64,000 nt of DNA from Betaproteobacteria bacterium HGW-Betaproteobacteria-14 (GTDB taxonomy: Bacteria > Pseudomonadota > Gammaproteobacteria > Burkholderiales > Rhodocyclaceae). The stretch covers positions 85,340 through 149,339 of the forward strand of contig PHCS01000001.1 of assembly GCA_002840845.1 (NCBI GenBank), written 5' to 3'. The position numbers were made by a program, and so were the translations under genes. The notes under the pieces are model-generated. The model searched no databases and was not told where the DNA came from. It saw only the letters and a list, made by a program, of their open reading frames with translations. Shown one piece after another: positions 16,733-25,758 of the stretch (the first letter of the stretch is position 1; the number at the start of each line of letters is the position of its first letter).

Positions 16733-17218
16733 CTAGCGAATGCGATTGAGCGCGAAGTCTAGGGCAAGCCGGTAACCCTGGCTTCCCAGGCCGCAAATGA
16801 CGCCGACGGCTATGTCCGAGAAATGGGAATGCCGACGGAAAGGTTCCCGCGCATGGATGTTGGAAAGATGCACTTCGACAAAGGGAATGGCCACGGCCGA
16901 CAGAGCGTCACGCATGGCGACGCTGGTATGGGTGTAGCCGCCCGGGTTGAGAATTATGAAGGCCACCCCTTCGTTGCGGGCAGCCTGGATGCGATCGACC
17001 AGGTCACCCTCATGGTTGCTCTGGAAGGAAATCAGTTCAATCGAAGCAGCCTTGGCTTGTTTTGCGAGAGATGCATTGATGTCCCCAAGGGAGTCCAGTC
17101 CATAGATATCAGGCTCTCGGGACCCGAGAAGATTCAGGTTCGGACCATGCACTACAAGAATGCGCTGCTTGCCATTGGCATTCCTGGCTGATTTTTGACC
17201 GGTTTTCTTTGCATTCAT
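16733..17218 (-). CDS. aroQ: 3-dehydroquinate dehydratase, type II
   Basis: 161 residues. The type II signatures are all present: [15 protein letters not shown] near the start, the nucleophile loop after it, [16 protein letters not shown], and [17 protein letters not shown]. It dehydrates 3-dehydroquinate to 3-dehydroshikimate in the shikimate pathway. The first 18 residues are Lys/Asn-rich and extend beyond most homologues, but no later ATG, GTG or TTG fits well. The gene lies 67 bases before accB, an order seen in many Proteobacteria. Confidence 0.93.
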   Translation of the reverse strand: MNAKKTGQKSARNANGKQRILVVHGPNLNLLGSREPDIYGLDSLGDINASLAKQAKAASIELISFQSNHEGDLVDRIQAARNEGVAFIILNPGGYTHTSVAMRDALSAVAIPFVEVHLSNIHAREPFRRHSHFSDIAVGVICGLGSQGYRLALDFALNRIR

Positions 17219-17280
17219 ATATGCAAGTTTGCCGGAAATGTCAGCATGTTGTCCAGAAATAGATGGAATATGGCGGATAA

Positions 17281-17838
17281 TCAGCGTGGCTGAAGGGCGG
17301 TCAGGATGACTTTTTCCAGATCTGCAGTCGCGTATTTGCCAAGCTTGATTTCTTGCGGGCTGCCGTCTGGCCGCAGGATGACTGTGAAAGGTAAGGCTTT
17401 GGCGCGATTGCCTAAATCGCTTGATAGGTCGAGGGATTCAAGATTGCTGATAAGCAGGGGGTAGTTGATCTGCATTTCCTTCTGGAATTCTGCAACTTTA
17501 TCGGCAGAATCAATGCTGATCCCCACAAATTGAACACCGTTCAAAGCGTATTTAGCGCTTATTCTTGAGAATTCCGGCATTTCTTCCCTGCAGGGGGCGC
17601 ACCAGGTCGCCCAGAAATTTATGACCAGGACTTTCCCCTTCCACTGCGCCAGGGATTGAGGCTGGCCGTTTAGATCCGGCAATGTCAACGCCATCAGGCG
17701 GGCGGGCGCATCCATGGCGGGGATAATCGCAGGGGGGGGCAGGGGGGCGGTCTTTGGACGGCCAAAGAAATAGCCGGCCATTGCGGCGCATGTCGAGACG
17801 GCTATGAGCAATAAAGCGTGCCGGACGGCCTTGCTCAT
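17281..17838 (-). CDS. Membrane-anchored TlpA/ResA-like thioredoxin
   Basis: 185 residues. An N-terminal membrane helix (about 8-25) anchors a periplasmic thioredoxin fold with the WCxxC active site [11 protein letters not shown] (Cys80, Cys83). Such proteins reduce disulfides in the periplasm, often for cytochrome c or copper-centre maturation. A cytochrome oxidase cluster lies about 2.3 kb away, but no direct link is shown. The ATG overlaps the stop of the next upstream gene (ATGA), so the two are coupled. Confidence 0.86.
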   Translation of the reverse strand: MSKAVRHALLLIAVSTCAAMAGYFFGRPKTAPLPPPAIIPAMDAPARLMALTLPDLNGQPQSLAQWKGKVLVINFWATWCAPCREEMPEFSRISAKYALNGVQFVGISIDSADKVAEFQKEMQINYPLLISNLESLDLSSDLGNRAKALPFTVILRPDGSPQEIKLGKYATADLEKVILTALQPR

Positions 17839-18443
17839 TTGTCTGGAACCTCCAGCATGGATTCCACCAAGGCGAGACGGGCGCGTTCGGCGGGCCGCCC
17901 ATTGCGGCGCTTTTGCGCGCGCTCGGCATCCGGCTCGAAGAGGGATAGCCGCACCGGGAATTCATTGCAGTCGAAGGTAAGCACACACTCTGGGGTCTCG
18001 GCCCCGCCACGCCGCGGCTCGTTCTGCTCAAAACGAATTCCTTGATTGAGGAGGAAGATCTCCACTTCCTTGCTGTTGTCCGGAAAGGCTTCCAAGTCGA
18101 TATCCGCAAAGCGGCCGGCGGTGCCATCGAGTACCGCTCCGGTCAGGTAAGGACGAAAGGGATCCAGCAGGCGCATGACCTCGACTGCGGTTCGACGCAT
18201 TTCCAGAAGCCGTTCGCGCTGCTCGTCTTCCTGGTAGATCGCCTGGTAGGCGCGCAGCTCCGCTTCGATTTCCGCGTTGTTTGGCAATGCCTCGGTTTCC
18301 GGAACACCCAGTTGCCGTGCGGCCTTGCGTTTGGCGAACCGATAGTCCGATATGCCATCTTCGGCCATCAGACGAGCGGCCAGCGCGGCGATGCTTCGTC
18401 GCATCGTGTTGTTTCTCAGGGCATTCCGATCGTGATAGGACAT
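17835..18443 (-). CDS. Conserved hypothetical protein with nucleotidyltransferase-like segment
   Basis: 202 residues; I do not recognise a named family with certainty. A helical N-terminal half (MRRSIAALAARLMAEDGISDY, then AKRKAARQLG) is followed by a mixed alpha/beta half where FADIDLEAFPDNSKEVEIFLL recalls the beta-strand/Asp pattern of small nucleotidyltransferases. No signal peptide is visible. ATG 18404 is an alternative start at the conserved MRRSIA. It lies divergent from mpl and is coupled to the TlpA-like gene. Association with mpl is common in this class, but its role is unknown. Confidence 0.6.
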   Translation of the reverse strand: MSYHDRNALRNNTMRRSIAALAARLMAEDGISDYRFAKRKAARQLGVPETEALPNNAEIEAELRAYQAIYQEDEQRERLLEMRRTAVEVMRLLDPFRPYLTGAVLDGTAGRFADIDLEAFPDNSKEVEIFLLNQGIRFEQNEPRRGGAETPECVLTFDCNEFPVRLSLFEPDAERAQKRRNGRPAERARLALVESMLEVPDK

Positions 18444-18492
18444 TGCTGGGGATACAGGCGGATCGGTTAGAATTCGGCGCTATTGTAGCGGG

Positions 18493-19848
18493 ATGGCGAT
18501 GCACATACACATACTCGGCATTTGCGGCACCTTCATGGGCGGCATCGCCTTGCTGGCCAGGGCCTCCGGACATCGTGTGACGGGATGCGATGCCAATGTC
18601 TATCCGCCCATGAGCACTCAGCTCGAGGCTCAGGGCATCGAGCTGATCGAGGGCTACGAAGCAGGCCAGATCGCGTTGGCACCGGACCTGTTTGTCGTCG
18701 GCAACGCCATATCGCGCGGCAACCCACTGCTTGAGGCACTTCTCGACAAGGGCCTGCCCTATATATCCGGTCCGCAGTGGCTGGCGCAAAACATTCTGCG
18801 CGACAAATGGGTGCTGGCCGTGGCCGGCACCCACGGCAAGACAACCACCGCATCCATGCTGGCCTGGATTTTGGAACATGCCGGCATGGCTCCCGGCTTT
18901 CTGATTGGCGGGGTACCCAAGGATTTCGGCGTATCGGCGCGACTGACTTCCAGCCCGTTTTTCGTGATCGAGGCGGACGAATATGACACCGCCTTTAGTG
19001 ACAAGCGCTCGAAGTTCGTTCATTACCAGGCGCGGACTGCTGTTCTGAATAACCTTGAGTATGATCATGCCGACATCTTCCATGATCTTGCAGCAATTGA
19101 AGCTCAATTTCACCAATTTATACGCATACTGCCTAGATCAGGCCTGGTCGTTGCGAATGCCCGTGAGTCCGCCCTGAGGCGCGTATTGGAGCGGGGTTGC
19201 TGGACGCCCATTGAGTGGTTCAATGACCCATCGGGCTGGAGCCTAGGCGATCTCGATGCGGCGGGTTCGAGTGGCGTGACCTTTGCAGATAAAGAGATCG
19301 GTCATCTCGGCTTGGCCATGCCGGGCCAGCATAATCGTAGCAACGCCCTTGCGGCTGTAGCCGCGGCGAGACATGCCGGCGTGCCTCCGGCTGCGGCGCT
19401 GGCCGCACTCGCCACTTTCGGGGGGATCAAGCGCCGACTGGAAGTGCGAGGCACGGTACGCGGCGTTACGGTGTATGACGACTTTGCCCATCACCCCACG
19501 GCCATATCGGCGACGATCGCCGGGTTGCGGCAGCGGATTGGCGGCGGGCGCATCCTGGCGGTGCTGGAGCCGCGCTCCAATACTATGAAGCTGGGCGTAA
19601 TGAAGGCGCAACTTCCGGCCAGCCTGCAGGAGGCGGAACTCACTTATTGCTATGCAGCCGATCTGGGCTGGGATGTACGCATCGCCCTGGCACCGCTCGG
19701 CGCCAGGGCGCAGGCCTACGAGGACATCGACACTCTTGTGTCAGCGGTGTCGGCCGCGGCGCGCGCCGGAGATCACATACTCGTCATGAGCAACGGAGGA
19801 TTTTGCGGCGTGCATGACCGCATCCTCAAGGCTCTCGCCCCTGGTTGA
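18493..19848 (+). CDS. mpl: UDP-N-acetylmuramate:L-alanyl-gamma-D-glutamyl-meso-diaminopimelate ligase
   Basis: 451 residues of the Mur ligase family. MHIHILGICGTFMGGIA at the N-terminus is the Mpl form of the UDP-MurNAc-binding loop, GTHGKTTTASML the ATP loop, and DDFAHHPTA the third-domain motif. Mpl reattaches recycled murein tripeptide to UDP-MurNAc. ATG 18493 and ATG 18499 are both usable. A TAGAAT -10-like hexamer sits at 18468-18473. The gene is divergent from the conserved hypothetical gene at 17835. Confidence 0.94.
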   Translation: MAMHIHILGICGTFMGGIALLARASGHRVTGCDANVYPPMSTQLEAQGIELIEGYEAGQIALAPDLFVVGNAISRGNPLLEALLDKGLPYISGPQWLAQNILRDKWVLAVAGTHGKTTTASMLAWILEHAGMAPGFLIGGVPKDFGVSARLTSSPFFVIEADEYDTAFSDKRSKFVHYQARTAVLNNLEYDHADIFHDLAAIEAQFHQFIRILPRSGLVVANARESALRRVLERGCWTPIEWFNDPSGWSLGDLDAAGSSGVTFADKEIGHLGLAMPGQHNRSNALAAVAAARHAGVPPAAALAALATFGGIKRRLEVRGTVRGVTVYDDFAHHPTAISATIAGLRQRIGGGRILAVLEPRSNTMKLGVMKAQLPASLQEAELTYCYAADLGWDVRIALAPLGARAQAYEDIDTLVSAVSAAARAGDHILVMSNGGFCGVHDRILKALAPG

Positions 19849-20181
19849 AACGCCAGCCCCGGCCGATACACCGGCCGGCATCCAGACGGAAGGTTTGCGC
19901 AGCATCTTTCAGTCACGCCATTCCCGGATGCGGCATATCGCCGCAGTTATTCTTATAGCCATATCCATTTGATCTGCATCAATGCAGCTTGAAAGAATTC
20001 ATATCGCGTGATAGCGTACCGAAAAATTTAAGCCTAAACATTGAGGGTCGCGCGGTCTGCGCCGGGGAAATCAGAATGAAGGGTGGGCTGATCGGAATGA
20101 CGTCATGAGCGTTCTCCGGGGCGGCATGAGCACGCCTTTAGTTCAGCACGCGACGGATTACATTCAAGGAGATTTTTTCTG
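19849..20181. other. 333-base intergenic region upstream of the cox cluster
   Basis: No gene is visible. It opens with a 7-bp hairpin (19859-19878, CCGGCCG/CGGCCGG) without a T-tract, probably a weak mpl end signal. An FNR-type box lies at 19969-19982 and an A/T-rich stretch at about 20000-20035. A TTGAAA at 19989-19994 could serve as -35, with TAGCGT at 20012-20017 as a poor -10. A long leader of about 150 bases then runs to coxB, with AAGGAGA before its ATG. Confidence 0.6.
19969..19982. promoter_or_regulatory. FNR/ANR-type operator
   Basis: TTGATCTGCATCAA matches the FNR/ANR/FixK consensus TTGAT-N4-ATCAA at every defined position. It lies 200 bases before coxB and just upstream of a TTGAAA hexamer. 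Oxygen-responsive control of the aa3 oxidase is therefore likely. Whether it activates or represses depends on the unmapped transcription start. Confidence 0.75.
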
Positions 20182-21315
20182 ATGGGAATCAACAAGAAGA
20201 CTCAGTCGTGCCTGGCGGGCATTGCGCTCATGGTCTGGTCGCGCATGGCACTCGCGGCTTGGGAATTCAACTTTCAGAGCCCGGCAACCAAGGCTGCCCA
20301 GACGGTGATTGATCTGCACAACCTGATGATGATCATCATTGTCGTGATTTTCATCGGCGTATTCGCCGTCATGTTCTATTCGGTGTTCAAACACCGCAAG
20401 TCCAGGGGCCATCAGGCGGCCCAGTTTCACGACAACACCATGGTGGAGATCGCCTGGACCGTGGTGCCCCTGTTGATTCTGGTTGCCATGGCCTGGCCTG
20501 CCACCAAGGCCTTGCTAAACATGCGTGACACTTCCCAGGCAGACATCACCATCAAGGCAACCGGCTATCAGTGGAAATGGGGCTACGATTACCTGAAGGG
20601 CGAGGGCGAGGGGATCAAGTTCATGAGCCTGACGACGACCCCCGCTGACCAAATCCGCGGCACTGCAGCAAAGGGCGGCAATTACCTGCTCGAAGTGGAT
20701 CGCCACGTCGTGGTGCCGGTCGGCAAGAAAATCCGCATGCTCACCACGGCGACCGACGTGATCCACTCCTGGTGGGTGCCGGCCCTGGCCGTCAAGCAGG
20801 ACGCCATTCCCGGCTATGTCCGCGATACCTGGTTCAAGGCCGAGAAGGAAGGCATCTTCCGCGGGCAGTGCGCCGAATTGTGCGGCAAGGACCACGCCTT
20901 CATGCCGATTGTGGTCGAAGTGGTGTCCGCCGAGAAGTATTCGCAGTGGGTTGGCGAGCAGAAGAAGCAGATGGCTGCTGCCGCCGATGAGGGCGGAAAG
21001 ACCTACTCCCTGAATGAGTTGATGAGCCGCGGCGAGAAAGTCTATGCGGCCAACTGCGTCGCCTGCCACCAGGCCAACGGCAAGGGCCTGCCGCCCGCCT
21101 TCCCGGCACTGGATGGCTCCAAACTGGCCAAGGGGCCCAAGAAGGACCACATCGCCATTGTCCTGAACGGCAAGCCCAATACGGCCATGGCAGCCTATGG
21201 CGGACAACTCGGCGATGGCGACATTGCGGCTGTCGTGACCTACGAGCGCAACGCCTGGGGCAACAAGACGGGCGACATGGTGCAGCCGGCCGACATCCAG
21301 GCTGCGCGCAAGTAA
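20182..21315 (+). CDS. coxB: Cytochrome c oxidase subunit II with fused cytochrome c domain
   Basis: 377 residues. A signal peptide ending about ALAA and two membrane helices (about 40-65 and 85-105) precede the cupredoxin domain. The binuclear CuA ligands are Cys230, Cys234, His238 and Met241 in [14 protein letters not shown]-terminal cytochrome c domain carries CVACH (292-296), with a distal Met likely in NTAMAAYG. The subunit takes electrons from cytochrome c and passes them to heme a. The heme domain makes this a caa3-like subunit II. It heads the oxidase cluster. Confidence 0.95.
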   Translation: MGINKKTQSCLAGIALMVWSRMALAAWEFNFQSPATKAAQTVIDLHNLMMIIIVVIFIGVFAVMFYSVFKHRKSRGHQAAQFHDNTMVEIAWTVVPLLILVAMAWPATKALLNMRDTSQADITIKATGYQWKWGYDYLKGEGEGIKFMSLTTTPADQIRGTAAKGGNYLLEVDRHVVVPVGKKIRMLTTATDVIHSWWVPALAVKQDAIPGYVRDTWFKAEKEGIFRGQCAELCGKDHAFMPIVVEVVSAEKYSQWVGEQKKQMAAAADEGGKTYSLNELMSRGEKVYAANCVACHQANGKGLPPAFPALDGSKLAKGPKKDHIAIVLNGKPNTAMAAYGGQLGDGDIAAVVTYERNAWGNKTGDMVQPADIQAARK

Positions 21316-21353
21316 ACGGAATTCGCGGGATACAAAAGGTACAAGGAGACAAG

Positions 21354-22964
21354 ATGGAAGCCACCCACGTTCACGGCGCAGGCCACGCACACGGGGACGA
21401 TCATTCGCATCATCCGAAAGGGATCATGCGCTGGATCACCACCACCAACCACAAGGACATCGGCACGATGTACTTGTGGTTCAGCTTCGCCATGTTCATG
21501 GTGGGCGGGGCGATGGCCCTGATCATCCGTGCCGAGCTGTTCCAGCCGGGCCTGCAGTACGTCGAGCCGGAGTTCTTCAACCAGATGATCACGCTGCACG
21601 GCCTGATCATGGTGTTCGGCGCGATCATGCCGGCCTTCGTCGGCTTCGCCAACTGGATGATACCGATGATGATCGGCGCGCCCGACATGGCGTTCGCGCG
21701 CATGAACAACTGGAGTTTCTGGCTGTTGCCCCCCGCCGGGATTTTGCTGACGGCATCCATGTTCGTGCCTGGCGGCGCCGCCGGCACCGGCTGGACGCTC
21801 TATCCGCCGCTGTCCATCCAGATGGGCATCGGCATGGACATGGCCATCTTCGCTGTGCATATCCTCGGCATGTCGTCGATCATGGGATCGATCAACATCG
21901 TGACGACGATCCTCAACCTGCGCGCACCAGGCATGACACTCATGCGCATGCCGATGTTCTGCTGGACCTGGCTGATCACCGGCTATCTGCTCATCGCCGT
22001 GATGCCCGTGCTGGCCGGCGCCGTCACCATGATCCTGACGGACCGCCACTTCGGCACCAGCTTCTTCAGTGCGGCCGGAGGCGGTGACCCGGTGCTGTTC
22101 CAGCACATCTTCTGGTTCTTCGGCCATCCTGAGGTTTACATCATTGCCCTGCCGGCTTTCGGCGTCGTCTCGCACGTCATCCCGGCCTTCGCGCGCAAGC
22201 CGCTTTTCGGCTACACCTCGATGGTGTACGCCATCGCCTCGATCGCGCTGATTTCATTCATTGTCTGGGCGCACCATATGTATGTAGTCGGCATGCCGGT
22301 CGCCGGCCAGCTTTACTTCATGTACGCCACCATCCTGATTGCGGTGCCGACTGGCGTGAAGGTATTCAACTGGGTGGCGACGATGTGGCGCGGATCGATG
22401 ACTTTCGAGACGCCCATGCTGTTTGCACTGGGCTTTCTGTTTTTGTTCACCATCGGCGGCTTCACCGGCCTGGTGCTGTCGAACACGGCGGTCGATGTGC
22501 AGTTGCAGGACACCTACTATGTGGTCGCACATTTTCATTACGTGATGGTGGCGGGAGCGCTCTTTTCCGCCTTTGCGGCGGTGTATTACTGGCTACCCAA
22601 GTGGACCGGCCACATGTACGACGAAACGCTGGGCAAGTGGCATTTCTGGCTGTCCCTCATCTCGTTCAACATCGCCTTCTTTCCGCAGCATTTCCTCGGA
22701 CTGGCCGGCATGCCCCGCCGCATCCCCGACTACGCCCTGCAGTTCACCGACTTCAACCAGGTGTCGACGTTTGGGGCATTCGGCTTCGGCCTGAGCCAGC
22801 TGCTGTTCCTGTACGTGGTGCTGAAGACCATTCGCGGCGGCGAGAAAGCCGCGGCCAAGCCTTGGGAAGGTGCAACCGGACTGGAATGGACTTTGCCTTC
22901 GCCGGCCCCCTATCACACCTTCGAAGAGCCGCCGGTGCTGAGCGAGGCGAAGGGGCACGCGTGA
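21354..22964 (+). CDS. coxA: Cytochrome c oxidase subunit I
   Basis: 536 residues with twelve predicted membrane helices. A His-rich N-terminus ([16 protein letters not shown]) is followed by the heme a and binuclear-centre histidines. GHPEVYI carries the Glu of the D-channel that marks A1-type heme-copper oxidases, and HHMYVVGM the CuB histidines; the terminal heme-ligand HFHYVMVAG is also present. It reduces O2 to water and pumps protons. The His-rich tail is unusual and could bind copper. The gene lies 38 bases after coxB, and the small assembly gene overlaps its stop. Confidence 0.96.
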   Translation: MEATHVHGAGHAHGDDHSHHPKGIMRWITTTNHKDIGTMYLWFSFAMFMVGGAMALIIRAELFQPGLQYVEPEFFNQMITLHGLIMVFGAIMPAFVGFANWMIPMMIGAPDMAFARMNNWSFWLLPPAGILLTASMFVPGGAAGTGWTLYPPLSIQMGIGMDMAIFAVHILGMSSIMGSINIVTTILNLRAPGMTLMRMPMFCWTWLITGYLLIAVMPVLAGAVTMILTDRHFGTSFFSAAGGGDPVLFQHIFWFFGHPEVYIIALPAFGVVSHVIPAFARKPLFGYTSMVYAIASIALISFIVWAHHMYVVGMPVAGQLYFMYATILIAVPTGVKVFNWVATMWRGSMTFETPMLFALGFLFLFTIGGFTGLVLSNTAVDVQLQDTYYVVAHFHYVMVAGALFSAFAAVYYWLPKWTGHMYDETLGKWHFWLSLISFNIAFFPQHFLGLAGMPRRIPDYALQFTDFNQVSTFGAFGFGLSQLLFLYVVLKTIRGGEKAAAKPWEGATGLEWTLPSPAPYHTFEEPPVLSEAKGHA

Positions 22965-23068
22965 ACCCGAGACAGGCCTCCAGCAGCCGCAGAACCGCGC
23001 TGATCATGGCTTCGATTGCGGTTGCCCTGTTCGTCGGCTTCATTCTGCGCTACTGGCTTTTCAAATGA
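22961..23068 (+). CDS. Cytochrome oxidase small assembly protein, 35 residues
   Basis: A short gene begins with GTG 22961, which overlaps the coxA stop (GTGA), and ends at TGA 23066-23068, which overlaps the ctaG ATG (ATGA). The product has a basic N-terminus ([12 protein letters not shown]) and one membrane helix ending RYWLFK. Betaproteobacterial cox clusters carry a similar tiny protein between subunit I and Cox11. Overlap at both ends is strong support for translation. The role is assumed from position. Confidence 0.8.
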   Translation: MNPRQASSSRRTALIMASIAVALFVGFILRYWLFK

Positions 23069-23631
23069 ACAAGCAGCGCAACGCCGACAATCGTCGTGTC
23101 CTCGTCAGGATGCTGGTGGTGGCCGTACTCATGTTCGGCTTCGGTTATGCCATGGTGCCGATGTACCAGAAGTTCTGCGAGGTGACCGGCATCAACAATC
23201 TGCTCAACGCAGATGACCCCCTGCGCAACACGCAGGTCGACACCAGTCGAACAGTGACGGTCGAATTCGACGCCAATCTGCACGGCTTGCCGTGGAGCTT
23301 CAAGCCGGGGCAATCCAGCGTGGAAGTCCATCCGGGCGAACTGGTGCATGTCGTATATCGGGTGAGCAATACGCGCGACCACGCTGTTACCGGGCAGGCA
23401 ATCCCCAGCTACGGCCCGCAGCTTGCCGCCGCGCATTTCAGAAAGCTGGAATGCTTCTGCTTCACCCGGCAGACGTTGGGGCCGGGCGAGTCGAGGGAGA
23501 TGCCCGTCGTGTTTGTGATCGATCCTGCATTGCCTGAGGATGTGAACACGATCACATTGTCGTACACCTTCTTCGAGGTGGCGGGCACGCTTGCGGAGCC
23601 GGCTTCGAAGCCGGCCAGGCCTGGCGCATGA
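23065..23631 (+). CDS. ctaG: Cytochrome c oxidase assembly protein Cox11/CtaG
   Basis: 188 residues. One N-terminal membrane helix (about 13-30) is followed by a periplasmic immunoglobulin-like domain. The copper-binding pair is seen in KLECFCFTRQTLGPGE (CFCF). Cox11 delivers copper to the CuB centre of subunit I. The gene is coupled to the small assembly gene before it and to the DUF2970 gene after it by ATGA overlaps. Confidence 0.94.
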   Translation: MNKQRNADNRRVLVRMLVVAVLMFGFGYAMVPMYQKFCEVTGINNLLNADDPLRNTQVDTSRTVTVEFDANLHGLPWSFKPGQSSVEVHPGELVHVVYRVSNTRDHAVTGQAIPSYGPQLAAAHFRKLECFCFTRQTLGPGESREMPVVFVIDPALPEDVNTITLSYTFFEVAGTLAEPASKPARPGA

Positions 23632-23843
23632 GCGGCGGGATGACTATGGTTGATCGCAGAGCCGGACTTCTGCAAGCGCTGCGGACGGTGTTGTCGGCAC
23701 TGATCGGTGTCAGGCATCGCCGCATGCACGATGAGGATTCTGCAGGGCTGCGGCCGATCCAGGTGATCGTGGCGGGCGTTGTCGTCGTGGCGGTATTTGT
23801 CATGGCGATCATCGCATTCGTACAGCTTGTCGCAATAAAGTAA
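23628..23843 (+). CDS. DUF2970 small membrane protein
   Basis: 71 residues. An amphipathic N-terminal part (LLQALRTVLSALIGVRHRR) precedes one C-terminal membrane helix (about 43-68). The position between Cox11 and subunit III is conserved in Betaproteobacteria. The likely role is an accessory to oxidase assembly, but nothing is proven. ATG 23628 overlaps the ctaG stop; an in-frame ATG at 23640 is an alternative. Confidence 0.78.
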   Translation: MSGGMTMVDRRAGLLQALRTVLSALIGVRHRRMHDEDSAGLRPIQVIVAGVVVVAVFVMAIIAFVQLVAIK

Positions 23844-23869
23844 GAAACATAGAGACCTTGGAGGTAGTC

Positions 23870-24718
23870 ATGAATCAGCAGGCATCCCGCTATTTCGTTC
23901 CGAATCCATCGCACTATCCGCTGGTGGGTTCCGCGGCACTGTTCCTGCTGGCATCGGGGGCAGTGTTATGGATGAACAAGATCGGCGCTGGCCCCTATGT
24001 GGTCCTGACGGGCTTCGCTGTGCTGTTGTTCATGTTGTTCGGCTGGTTCGGCCGAGTCATCGATGAATCCGAGGGCGGCAAGTACAACAGGCAGGTCGAT
24101 GTCTCGTTCCGCTGGGGCATGAGCTGGTTCATCTTCTCGGAAGTGATGTTCTTCGCCGCTTTTTTCGGCGCGCTTTTCTATGTTCGCGTGCTCTCAGTGC
24201 CGGATCTGGCAAGCGCGGAGCAGCAACTCCTGTGGCCGGACTTCAAGGCCGTCTGGCCGAGCGCCGGACCGAAATTCGCCGAGCAATTCACGCCGATGGG
24301 CGCCGCTGGAATCCCCCTCATCAACACCTTGTTGCTGCTGTCCTCCGGCGCAACCTTGACCTGGGCGCACTGGGGCCTGCTTGCGGGCAAGCGCGGCCAG
24401 TTGAAGATCGGCCTGATGCTCACCATCGCACTGGGATTACTCTTTCTCAGCCTGCAGGTCTACGAGTACGTACATGCCTACCAGGAGCTGAATCTCAAAC
24501 TGACGACCGGTGTCTACGGATCGACTTTTTTCATGCTGACTGGCTTCCATGGGCTGCACGTGACGATCGGCGCGACCATGCTGCTGGTGATCTTCTTCCG
24601 CGTCATGGCAGGCCACTTCAAGCCCGACCATCATTTTGCCTTCGAGGCTGTGGCCTGGTACTGGCACTTCGTCGACGTGGTCTGGCTCTTCCTGTTCGTC
24701 GTGGTGTACTGGCTATAG
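23870..24718 (+). CDS. coxC: Cytochrome c oxidase subunit III
   Basis: 282 residues with seven membrane helices. Family motifs include FRWGMSWFIFSEVMFF and the C-terminal HFVDVVWLFLFVVVYW. Subunit III stabilises the core and supports proton uptake. GGAGGTAG at 23860-23867 is a strong ribosome site for ATG 23870, which excludes the in-frame ATG at 23858. A convincing terminator lies 43 bases downstream. Confidence 0.95.
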   Translation: MNQQASRYFVPNPSHYPLVGSAALFLLASGAVLWMNKIGAGPYVVLTGFAVLLFMLFGWFGRVIDESEGGKYNRQVDVSFRWGMSWFIFSEVMFFAAFFGALFYVRVLSVPDLASAEQQLLWPDFKAVWPSAGPKFAEQFTPMGAAGIPLINTLLLLSSGATLTWAHWGLLAGKRGQLKIGLMLTIALGLLFLSLQVYEYVHAYQELNLKLTTGVYGSTFFMLTGFHGLHVTIGATMLLVIFFRVMAGHFKPDHHFAFEAVAWYWHFVDVVWLFLFVVVYWL

Positions 24719-24760
24719 AGAATCACCCTGGGGGCGCCTTGCCGTCCCGGTGAATTAATC

Positions 24761-24789
24761 CGCCGCGCTTGCCGCGGCGTATTTTTCTT
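24761..24789. terminator. Rho-independent terminator after coxC
   Basis: A 7-bp perfect GC stem CGCCGCG/CGCGGCG (24761-24767 with 24773-24779, loop CTTGC) is followed by TATTTTTCTT. It ends rightward transcription from coxC and lies at the 3' end of the leftward DUF2909 gene. Confidence 0.8.
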
Positions 24790-24985
24790 AGAGCTTGTCC
24801 GTGATCAGGCCGGAATAGTAGCCTGCCGTCAGAATAACGAAGAGCATGATGGACAGGCCGACGCGCAAGGCAAGCGCCTTGACCATGCGCTTTCGCTCGC
24901 GGCCCTGGTCTCGGAAAAGAAATACCAGCGCCGAAGCCAGGCTGGCGATGATGGCGATCAGAAACAGGATGACGACGATGCGCAT
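24788..24985 (-). CDS. Twin-transmembrane DUF2909 protein
   Basis: 65 residues with two membrane helices (about 3-24 and 40-60) joined by a basic loop RDQGRERKRMVKAL. Such proteins lie beside SURF1 in many beta/gammaproteobacterial oxidase clusters. It is transcribed against the cluster and divergent from SURF1. Function unknown. Its stop overlaps the coxC terminator tail. Confidence 0.75.
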   Translation of the reverse strand: MRIVVILFLIAIIASLASALVFLFRDQGRERKRMVKALALRVGLSIMLFVILTAGYYSGLITDKL

Positions 24986-25047
24986 GTTTGGAATTTCCTT
25001 TAGTGCAGTTTAGCTGAACGCTGCTCCCGCTTCCATGGACAAAACCT

Positions 25048-25758
25048 TTGAAGATCCGTTTCAAATATCGTCCTGTCCTGTTGCTGGCGATGGTTGCCTG
25101 CTTCACCGCGATTGCGATTGGCAATTTCCAGCGCAGCCGCGCGGAGCAGAAACAGAACGCCTTTGACCGCATCGAGGGCGCAAGGTATGACGCGCCGATC
25201 CAGGTGGGCGCCGCACTGGTCGATGCCGCCATTCTCGACAAGCATCCGGCCAATGCGCGCGGACATTGGCTCGCGGACAGGACTGTCCTCATAGACAACA
25301 AGGTTCACAATGGGGTTGCCGGCTATCATGTCATCACGCCCCTGCGCATTGAAGGAACAAGCTTGTGCATCCTGGTGAATCGCGGCTGGATTGCCGCACC
25401 GCGGTTGCGCTCTGAGCTGCCCACCCTGCCGGCGGTGCGTGAATCACGGGTAGACGTGATCGGCATCGCGCATAGCCCTTCCGGCAAGGTGTTCGAACTG
25501 GCTCCGGATCACAGCAAGGGCAGAGTCTGGCAGCACCTGGCGCTGGATCGCTTTCGGGAGTGGTCCGGGCTCACGCTGCAGCCAATCATCCTCCTGCAGA
25601 CGGATGAGGTTCATGATGGACTCGTGCGGGACTGGCGGCCATCTGAAAGCGGGGCCCTCAAGCACTGGGGTTTTGCCATTGTGTGGTATCTGGCGGCAGC
25701 CGCCGCAGCGGCGGGCGGCCTTGTGGCATCTATGGAGCGCAGGAAACCTGATGAATAA
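25048..25758 (+). CDS. SURF1-family oxidase assembly protein
   Basis: 236 residues. Two membrane helices at the termini (about 10-25 and 205-225) frame a periplasmic domain with GNFQRSRAEQK after the first helix and VNRGWIAAPR in the middle, the SURF1 hallmarks. The family helps insert heme a into subunit I. The best start is TTG 25048; no in-frame ATG or GTG exists closer to the conserved N-terminus. The next gene overlaps its end by eight bases. Confidence 0.85.
   Translation: MKIRFKYRPVLLLAMVACFTAIAIGNFQRSRAEQKQNAFDRIEGARYDAPIQVGAALVDAAILDKHPANARGHWLADRTVLIDNKVHNGVAGYHVITPLRIEGTSLCILVNRGWIAAPRLRSELPTLPAVRESRVDVIGIAHSPSGKVFELAPDHSKGRVWQHLALDRFREWSGLTLQPIILLQTDEVHDGLVRDWRPSESGALKHWGFAIVWYLAAAAAAAGGLVASMERRKPDE

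Noticed and set aside
19859..19878. Hairpin after mpl as a rho-independent terminator
   Set aside because: The stem is only 7 bp and no T-tract follows.
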